DNA of 12,305 nt, from NCBI GenBank assembly GCA_964630225.1, contig CAZVUK010000026.1:1-12305 (forward strand), read 5' to 3'. Origin of the DNA: CAYZRY01 sp964630225 (GTDB lineage Bacteria > Bacillota_I > Bacilli_A > RF39 > UBA660). Shown piece by piece: positions 6,954 through 12,305 of this stretch; position 1 is the first letter of the stretch; every line of letters starts with the position of its first letter. The notes below the pieces were generated by a model. That model ran no database searches and was not told where the DNA came from. It saw only the letters and a list, made by a program, of their open reading frames with translations. Both the position numbers and the translations under genes were made by a program.

Positions 6954-8855
6954 CTACATAACTTTACTTTTTATTTTATTAAAAATCTTTTTGACTGTTT
7001 TAACTGGTCCTTCTTTTTTTAGTGACGTTTTAAGGCGTTGCATTCTAGTTCTATACTTTGGATAAGGACCATATCTTAATTCGTTTTCTTTTAAATATCG
7101 CCAGACAGCGTGTTTAGCAATTTGTTTATTGATATATTTAATTGCCAACTTTTCTTCCTCTTGGGTATATTCCCATTTCTTTGAAAATGCTGGCAAGATT
7201 TTTTTAAGATCTTCGGCACATTCTAAGTAATCTATATATTTAGGGAAAACACCATCTAATTGGTAAAAATCTGATAGTATTTTAACTTCGCTTTCTATCT
7301 TGATATCACCCTTCATTGATTTAAAGAAATCATCATATAACTTCTTTGAAACCGATATAGTTTCTTTAATGTTTTTTTGAAAAATACTTTCATGATGAAT
7401 TCTATAAATATATAGTGCCTCTGAAAGCTGTTTAATACGACTAGTTTGCATGAATCTTAAAATAAAATCATAATCTTCGGCTGTTTTATAATCGTTAAAT
7501 CTAAGCTTATTTTTCTTTATAATTTCATTTCTATACATCATCGATGCATTAGCTACACCGTTTATAAATAAGAACTTCCATTCATCAGGTGTACCATCTA
7601 CATCTAGTAATATTGTATCAATTATTTGTTTTCCTTTTTGTCCCAAAATATTTACTGAGCAAGCTCCGTAATTAGGATTGTCTTCAAGAAAAGCAAACTG
7701 TGAAGAAAGTCTGTGAAGTAAAGATATGTCATCGCTATCCATTCTTGTAACATACTTTGTATCAGCCATTTCTAGACCTGTATTCATAGCTCCAGCAATA
7801 CCTTTATTATTTTTATTGCTTACTACCTTCACGCGATAATCTTTATCAGCATAAGCTTTTGCCACTTCATAACTACCATCGGTAGACTTATCATCAACAA
7901 TTAATAATTCGAAAGAACAAAATGATTGATCAAGAATACTTTGAATAGCCTCATCAATATATTTAATGCTATTATAACTAGGCATAATAACTGTAACTAG
8001 TGGTTTTGCTTCACTTTGATTTAAGCGTTCTAATGCTAATGCTTCAGATTTAGGATGTTTTGCAATTTTCATTGTTCTAGCTATTTGACAGAAAACACTC
8101 TTGGCATCACCATCAAAACTTTTGATATCTTTATCAGTTAATGACTTGATAAATAGTGACCAAAAATTATCAGAGTCTTCAAGAAACTTCTTACTTGTAT
8201 TTGTTGTTTGATTAGGATGAAATCTATATTTTGTTAATATTTGTGGCAAGTAATGAAACTCATAAACTCTGCTTAAACTTAACCACATCAAATAATCATT
8301 AGCCATTGGATAATCAGTATCAAACATTCCAACTTTATCGAAACATTTTCTATGAATTAGCATTGCACAACCATTCAATGTAGTATTAATAACTCCAAAA
8401 ATTCCACTTGAAAGCTGCTTTTTACTAAAAGTACTACCATAATTAGTAGAACTTACTTTATCACCATTTTCATCTATATACATTACATCATTAAAGATAA
8501 CAGTTTCTTTATCTTTGATACCTTCTAAAAATTTAACTTGTTCTTCAATTTTATTATCAAAGTATAAATCATCATGAGAAAGCCATGAAAAGTATTCACC
8601 TTTCATTTTTTCTATTCCATAGTTCAGAGCAGTTGCTACTCCCCCGTTTTCTTTTTCAAAATATCTTATTTTCTTACCAAAACTTTTAGCTATTGCAGCA
8701 GTCTTACCTTCATCAGGTGATCCATCATTGACAACAATAACTTCAATATTCTTATATGTTTGATCAAGCGCTGATTGAATAGAATCTCTCAGGAAAGGAT
8801 CTCCTTTATAAACTGGTATTACTATTGAAACTAACGGTTCAAATTTTTTGCTCAT
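6954..8855 (-). CDS. Double-domain GT2 glycosyltransferase
   Basis: A 633-aa protein with two complete GT2 (GT-A) modules, so it may add two sugars or polymerise. Module 1, residues about 8-230: VSIVIPVYKG, VVNDGSPD, ENGGVATALN, the metal motif SHDD (93-96) and NDYLMW with Asp187. Module 2, residues about 285-500: VTVIMPSYNS, IVDDKSTDG, NKGIAGAMN, MDSDD (Asp373, Asp375, Asp376) and AEDYDF (Glu460-Asp461). Residues 500-633 are helical and end in a strongly basic tail (from about 590) likely to touch the membrane or an anionic partner. Module 1 closely resembles the GT2 encoded just upstream, whereas module 2 is more distant. Its ATG overlaps the preceding stop by 4 nt (ATGA) and has GGAGG inside that gene, so translation is probably coupled. 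Substrates cannot be assigned. Confidence 0.93.
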   Translation of the reverse strand: MSKKFEPLVSIVIPVYKGDPFLRDSIQSALDQTYKNIEVIVVNDGSPDEGKTAAIAKSFGKKIRYFEKENGGVATALNYGIEKMKGEYFSWLSHDDLYFDNKIEEQVKFLEGIKDKETVIFNDVMYIDENGDKVSSTNYGSTFSKKQLSSGIFGVINTTLNGCAMLIHRKCFDKVGMFDTDYPMANDYLMWLSLSRVYEFHYLPQILTKYRFHPNQTTNTSKKFLEDSDNFWSLFIKSLTDKDIKSFDGDAKSVFCQIARTMKIAKHPKSEALALERLNQSEAKPLVTVIMPSYNSIKYIDEAIQSILDQSFCSFELLIVDDKSTDGSYEVAKAYADKDYRVKVVSNKNNKGIAGAMNTGLEMADTKYVTRMDSDDISLLHRLSSQFAFLEDNPNYGACSVNILGQKGKQIIDTILLDVDGTPDEWKFLFINGVANASMMYRNEIIKKNKLRFNDYKTAEDYDFILRFMQTSRIKQLSEALYIYRIHHESIFQKNIKETISVSKKLYDDFFKSMKGDIKIESEVKILSDFYQLDGVFPKYIDYLECAEDLKKILPAFSKKWEYTQEEEKLAIKYINKQIAKHAVWRYLKENELRYGPYPKYRTRMQRLKTSLKKEGPVKTVKKIFNKIKSKVM

Positions 8856-9817
8856 CTATTCCTCCACAAATCCTGGCGATATACGCTTCCTAAAGCGCTT
8901 CTAAGACCCTTATATTTTATATCTCTAACAAACAACCAAGGTAATCTAATAAATGCATATTTATCAATTGCTAGATTTGAATTTTGTTTGTTTTCTTTAA
9001 TTCTTTCTTTAATATATTTTTTCACTTCATTATAGACTGAATCACGAAATACTTTATCAATTTCTTTATAATATCTAAGTTCAGATCCTGATAATAGTCT
9101 TTGTTCTTTGGCCGTAATTGTTTTTAATACCTTTAGCCAAAATGCATTACCATCACGAGCTACTTGCTCATTGAATTTATTAGTATCTTGATTCTCGTGA
9201 ATTCTTGTTTTAGTCAAAATCTTACCAATATGTTCAAAGTTAAACCCACTTTGGTATGCTCTCCACCACATATCATAATCTTGTGTATACTTGAGTTTTT
9301 CATCAAAATTACCCGCTTTTTTAAATACTTCTTTAGGTATTAGTAAAGTTATTCCATTTATATATGTCTTAAGAATCGAAAAGATAGGAAATGACTTTAT
9401 TTCTTTGCTATTAAATCTTTGAAACCTAATATGTTTTCCTTCCATATTAACTAGTTCAAAATCACTAAATAGTATAGTTTCTTTTAAATCATTTTTCAAA
9501 ATATAATCAATTGATTCTGAAATTTTGTTTTCATAATACAAATCATCATGAGATAACCACGAAAAATAATCACCAGTCATTTTTTCTATACCTAAGTTTA
9601 AGGCTGATGAAACTCCACCGTTGCTTTTGTGAAAATACTTTATTTTTTTACCATAAGATAAGGCAATTTTTTCAGTATTATCTTTAGAACCATCATTGAT
9701 TACAATAACTTCAAGATTATCATAACTTTGAGCTAAAGCCGACTCTATTGCTTCGGCTAAGTAGTTCTCACCATTGCAAACTGGAATTATTATGCTAACT
9801 TTAGGTAAATTAGACAT
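8852..9817 (-). CDS. Glycosyltransferase family 2 protein
   Basis: A 321-aa GT-A glycosyltransferase: VSIIIPVCNG at the N-terminus, VINDGSKD (Asp42), SNGGVSSALN, the metal-binding SHDD (89-92) and TQDYDMWW (residues 178-185), which contains the usual acidic catalytic region. The C-terminal part is helical and basic, ending with a WLFVRDIKYKGLR-like segment. It is cytoplasmic and should transfer one sugar in repeat-unit assembly; the sugar is unknown. Residues 40-97 are very similar to module 1 of the downstream double GT2, with clear identity also at DNA level (9541-9610 versus 8567-8636), which suggests duplication inside the operon. It overlaps the epimerase gene by 8 nt and the next gene by 4 nt, with a GGAG ribosome binding site 6 nt before the ATG. 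Confidence 0.93.
   Translation of the reverse strand: MSNLPKVSIIIPVCNGENYLAEAIESALAQSYDNLEVIVINDGSKDNTEKIALSYGKKIKYFHKSNGGVSSALNLGIEKMTGDYFSWLSHDDLYYENKISESIDYILKNDLKETILFSDFELVNMEGKHIRFQRFNSKEIKSFPIFSILKTYINGITLLIPKEVFKKAGNFDEKLKYTQDYDMWWRAYQSGFNFEHIGKILTKTRIHENQDTNKFNEQVARDGNAFWLKVLKTITAKEQRLLSGSELRYYKEIDKVFRDSVYNEVKKYIKERIKENKQNSNLAIDKYAFIRLPWLFVRDIKYKGLRSALGSVYRQDLWRNR
9562..9583. repeat. 22-nt exact repeat, copy 2 (inside GT2 gene)
   Basis: Partner of 2624-2645, lying at the equivalent codons of the paralogous GT2 gene. The surrounding region 9541-9610 also aligns without gaps to 8567-8636 in the double-GT2 gene, including two identical 13-nt blocks. Confidence 0.55.
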
Positions 9818-10922
9818 CTTTTCTCCAAACTGTTCTATTTACATAACCAACATAACTTAAAATAATTCTGACAACTTTTTTAGATACGTTATCAGCATCA
9901 TAGTCTTCGACTACTTTCATTTTAGTATTTTGTTTTGTTACGCAATCGATTGAAAGAATTATGTCTTCTGATGAAACACCACTCATTATAAGTGTACCTT
10001 CATCCATTCCTTCCGGACGTTCATGTGCTTGTCTAATTGTAACAGCAGGAAATCCCAATAATGAAGATTCTTCAGTTATTGTTCCGCTATCTGAAATTAC
10101 ACAAAAAGCATTTTTCTGTAATTTATTGTAATCGTTAAAACCTAGTGGTTTCATATATTTAACTAAATTATTAAATTTAATATTTTTCTCTTCAATCTTT
10201 TTTCTCGTTCTAGGATGAGCACTAAAAATAATTGGCATTTTATATTTTTCTGCGACATCATTAATAGCTTCCATTAATAGATTAAAGTTTTTTGGATTAT
10301 CTACATTTTCTTCTCTGTGACAACTTAAAACAAAATATTTGTTTTTTTCTAATTCTAACTTTTCTAAAATATCACTTTTTTCAATTTTATCTTTAGCTTT
10401 TTCAAGAACTTCTTTCATGCTAGAACCAATTTTAATAATTGTTTCTGCTTTAATACCTTCTTGCATTAGATATCTTCTTGCATGCTCGGTAATAGTCATA
10501 TTTATATCACTTAAATGATCGATTATTTTTCTATTAATTTCTTCAGGTACACGTTGGTCAAAACAACGATTTCCTGCTTCCATATGAAATACTGGAACTT
10601 TGTTTCTCTTTGCAGAAATAGCTGATAAACAAGAGTTTGTATCTCCATACAGCAAAATTGCATCCGGCTTTTCTTTTCTGATTATTTCATCAGATTTTGA
10701 AATTACATTGGCAATTGTCTCAACTGCTGTTTCACCAGCAGCTTCCAAGAAAACATCAGGTTTACGAAGTCCTAAATCTTCAAAAAATATTTCATTAAGT
10801 TCATAATCATAATTTTGACCTGTATGAACTAGTACGTGCTCAACGTGCTTATCTAGTTCTTTTATTACTTCGGCTACTTTTATTATTTCTGGTCTCGTAC
10901 CAACAATCGTCATAACTTTCAT
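9810..10922 (-). CDS. UDP-N-acetylhexosamine 2-epimerase (CapG/FnlC/WbjD/WbvD type)
   Basis: A 370-aa non-hydrolysing UDP-GlcNAc 2-epimerase-family enzyme with the full set of motifs: GTRPEIIK (8-15), LYGDTNS (Asp94), HMEAGNRCFDQRVPEEINRK (Glu115, Glu128), CHREEN (His202-Glu204) and SDSGTITEESSLLGFP (from 277). Length is normal for the family. The NRCFDQRVPEE form is the version I associate with enzymes that act last in L-sugar pathways (CapG, FnlC, WbjD) rather than with the ManNAc-forming WecB/MnaA, and the two genes before it support this. It would convert a UDP-L-HexNAc to its 2-epimer (L-PneNAc to L-FucNAc, or L-RhaNAc to L-QuiNAc) in the cytoplasm. It starts 4 nt after the reductase gene with GAGGT at good spacing. 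Plain ManNAc synthesis cannot be excluded from sequence. Confidence 0.93.
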   Translation of the reverse strand: MKVMTIVGTRPEIIKVAEVIKELDKHVEHVLVHTGQNYDYELNEIFFEDLGLRKPDVFLEAAGETAVETIANVISKSDEIIRKEKPDAILLYGDTNSCLSAISAKRNKVPVFHMEAGNRCFDQRVPEEINRKIIDHLSDINMTITEHARRYLMQEGIKAETIIKIGSSMKEVLEKAKDKIEKSDILEKLELEKNKYFVLSCHREENVDNPKNFNLLMEAINDVAEKYKMPIIFSAHPRTRKKIEEKNIKFNNLVKYMKPLGFNDYNKLQKNAFCVISDSGTITEESSLLGFPAVTIRQAHERPEGMDEGTLIMSGVSSEDIILSIDCVTKQNTKMKVVEDYDADNVSKKVVRIILSYVGYVNRTVWRKDV

Positions 10923-10926
10923 ATAA

Positions 10927-11784
10927 TTACCTCGTTATTTTCTTAGTATATCTATCGTATTTATCAGGATGATCATATATCCAATCTCTCATTTCTTCGA
11001 CCATCTTCTCATAACTTGGAATTTGATCTTCAAAACGATTATCTTTATTGATCATACTTTTATTTTCAACTACTGTATCTACTGGATTTATTTCTAATCC
11101 CTTATCCATGTTACTGTTAAACAGTTTAAGCAATTCATACTTGGTAATTGTCTGATTGTTAACAGCAATCTCTAAACCTGTTAAATTGTTTTCGTATGAA
11201 TACTCAAACAACTTAGCAAGCTGTAACGTTGTAACACCTGACCAAACAACCTTAGAATAACCATTAATACTTCCCTCTTGCTTCATGAACCAATTGAAAA
11301 GTCCAATACCATTTTCTTTGATATCTGGTCCGACAATAGATGTTCTTAGCGTTAGGTTCCTATCATTATTAATTTCACCCAAAGCTTTACTTCTTCCATA
11401 GAAAGATTCTGCATCTGGTAAATCATCACTTGTATATTGACCTTTTTTACCACTGTAAACACAATCAGTACTTACATGTATAAATTTATAATCGTACTTT
11501 TCTGATAATGAATCAATATAGTGTGGTAAAAGACTATTTAGCTTTACCGCTAACACTTTATTTGTTTCAGCAGCTTGATTTAAAATACCAATACAATTAA
11601 TTACTAATTGAGGTTTAACATTATTTAGTAATTGTTCAAGTCCTTCCATGTTATTAAAAGCATCGAAGTACAAATCACTTTCTTTATTCTGCGTTGTCCC
11701 ATAAACTTCATGTCCTTTTTCACTAAAATAGTCATGTGTGATATGCCCAAGCATACCGTTAGAACCTAATACTAATACTCTCAT
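10927..11784 (-). CDS. RmlD-like SDR sugar-nucleotide 4-reductase (WbvR-like)
   Basis: A 285-aa extended short-chain dehydrogenase of the dTDP-4-dehydrorhamnose reductase family. It has an N-terminal NAD(P)-binding GSNGMLG (7-13), the catalytic STD (Ser105-Thr106-Asp107) and YGRSK (Tyr129, Lys133), then the family's SGVTTLQLAKL and PSYEKMVEEM towards the C-terminus. It lies between a CapE/FnlA-type dehydratase and a CapG-type epimerase, so it should reduce the 4-keto group of a UDP-4-keto-L-HexNAc using NAD(P)H. Importantly it ends where RmlD proteins end and lacks the extra cupin domain of CapF/FnlB/WbjC (about 370 aa). In known pathways such short reductases (WbvR) make UDP-L-RhaNAc, the precursor of UDP-L-QuiNAc. 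Its ATG overlaps the previous stop by 4 nt (ATGA). Product stereochemistry is inferred. Confidence 0.9.
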   Translation of the reverse strand: MRVLVLGSNGMLGHITHDYFSEKGHEVYGTTQNKESDLYFDAFNNMEGLEQLLNNVKPQLVINCIGILNQAAETNKVLAVKLNSLLPHYIDSLSEKYDYKFIHVSTDCVYSGKKGQYTSDDLPDAESFYGRSKALGEINNDRNLTLRTSIVGPDIKENGIGLFNWFMKQEGSINGYSKVVWSGVTTLQLAKLFEYSYENNLTGLEIAVNNQTITKYELLKLFNSNMDKGLEINPVDTVVENKSMINKDNRFEDQIPSYEKMVEEMRDWIYDHPDKYDRYTKKITR

Positions 11785-12305
11785 TCTTCAATTTCCCCCA
11801 TTTTTTCTAAAAGTTTGATCATATCGTCAACATCTAATTGCACTGTATTATTAGATGTATATGAAACAAATTCTTTTATTATCCCTGTTCCATTCTTATA
11901 GAAATTATCATAGTTCAAGCCCCTACTATCCATTGGAAGACGATAGTAATCCCCTAAATCTTCAGCTTTACTCATTTCTTCTCTAGTTACAAGTACTTCA
12001 TGATCTTTCTCCCCATGTCTAGTACCAATTACTTTAATATCAACCTTCGATTTTTTAAATTGCTTGATTGATTCAGCAAGTGTTGCAATTGTTGCTCCTG
12101 GTGCTTTTTGAACAAACAAGTCACCTTGTTTTCCATTTTTAAAAGCATACATTACTAAATCGACAGCATCTTCAAGTGTCATCATATATCTTGTCATGTT
12201 TGGATCAGTAACTGTTAGTGGTTTTCCTTCTTTTATCAATTTAAAGAATAGCGGAATAACTGAACCTCTAGATCCCATAACATTTCCATATCTAGTTAAA
12301 CAAAT
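11781..12305 (-). CDS. UDP-GlcNAc 4,6-dehydratase/5-epimerase, C-terminal part (CapE/FnlA/WbjB type)
   Basis: A partial gene: the frame is open to the right edge, giving 174 residues, about half of the usual 340. It begins ICLTRYGNVMGSRGSVIPLF, the conserved segment of CapE/FnlA-type enzymes. An internal Met at 12278 sits inside this motif and is not the start. Later family features are TRYMMTLEDAVDLV, LFVQKAPGATI, GTRHGEKDHEVLVTREEM, EDLGDYYRLP and a C-terminal NNTVQLDVDDMIKLL. The enzyme removes water from UDP-GlcNAc and inverts C5, giving a UDP-4-keto-6-deoxy-L-HexNAc, the first committed step of UDP-L-FucNAc or UDP-L-QuiNAc synthesis. The NAD-binding Rossmann start and the catalytic residues lie outside the window. 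Its stop overlaps the start of the reductase gene (ATGA). Confidence 0.93.
   Translation of the reverse strand: MCLTRYGNVMGSRGSVIPLFFKLIKEGKPLTVTDPNMTRYMMTLEDAVDLVMYAFKNGKQGDLFVQKAPGATIATLAESIKQFKKSKVDIKVIGTRHGEKDHEVLVTREEMSKAEDLGDYYRLPMDSRGLNYDNFYKNGTGIIKEFVSYTSNNTVQLDVDDMIKLLEKMGEIEE

Larger units (their letters stand above)
103..12305 (-). other. Co-directional polysaccharide operon (distal part)
   Basis: Nine genes point the same way. Junctions in transcription order are: 4-nt overlap, 4-nt gap, 8-nt overlap, 4-nt overlap, gap (13 nt to the longest frame, 19 nt to the chosen ATG), 8-nt gap, 18-nt gap, 2-nt gap. I see no hairpin-plus-T-run terminator and no convincing internal promoter, so one long transcript starting right of the window is the simplest reading. 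It combines sugar-nucleotide synthesis, glycosyl transfer, pyruvylation and acylation, and ends with a DNA repair gene. Confidence 0.75.

Noticed and set aside
10600..10806. Plus-strand 68-codon frame opposite the epimerase gene
   Set aside because: Antisense to conserved epimerase motifs, with no recognisable family; a reading-frame shadow.
11781..12278. A complete 165-aa gene starting at the Met at 12278
   Set aside because: The frame stays open to 12305 and the upstream residues ICLTRYGNV continue the conserved dehydratase motif, so the Met is internal and the gene is partial.

Overview
This is a low-GC (roughly one third G+C) window in which every gene lies on the minus strand. AGGAGG-type ribosome binding sites, TGA used only as a stop, and the protein families point to a Firmicute (Bacillota), perhaps a Lactobacillus-like or related gut bacterium. 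The genus cannot be fixed from sequence alone. The window is the distal part of a surface- or exopolysaccharide gene cluster, read from 12305 down to 1.

Layout in transcription order: (1) the C-terminal half of a CapE/FnlA/WbjB-type UDP-GlcNAc 4,6-dehydratase/5-epimerase, cut by the right edge; (2) an RmlD-like 4-reductase; (3) a CapG/FnlC/WbjD-type UDP-HexNAc 2-epimerase; (4) a single-domain GT2 glycosyltransferase; (5) a double-GT2 protein; (6) a very large protein of about 1343 aa that joins a GT4 glycosyltransferase, a long helical linker, a polysaccharide pyruvyl transferase domain and a C-terminal FrhB/FdhB-like iron-sulfur domain; (7) a third GT2 protein; (8) a membrane acyltransferase (acyltransferase-3 family); (9) exodeoxyribonuclease III. 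After a well-formed extended -10 promoter, the first 15 codons of a further hydrophobic protein run off the left edge.

How the genes fit together (inference): genes 1-3 would make a UDP-L-HexNAc donor. The short RmlD-like reductase, without the cupin tail of CapF/WbjC, favours UDP-L-RhaNAc/UDP-L-QuiNAc over UDP-L-FucNAc. The GT2 and GT4 domains, four GT2 modules and one GT4, would assemble a repeat unit. The pyruvyl transferase domain and the acyltransferase would decorate it with ketal-pyruvate and acyl groups. The iron-sulfur domain has no assigned role in such loci. No flippase, polymerase, priming transferase or regulator is visible, so these must lie outside the window.

Genes 1-9 are separated by at most 18 nt or overlap, with no terminator seen between them, so they look like one operon that includes exoA as its last gene. 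There is no gene-free stretch over 300 bases. The most unusual item is the GT4/pyruvyl-transferase/FrhB fusion.
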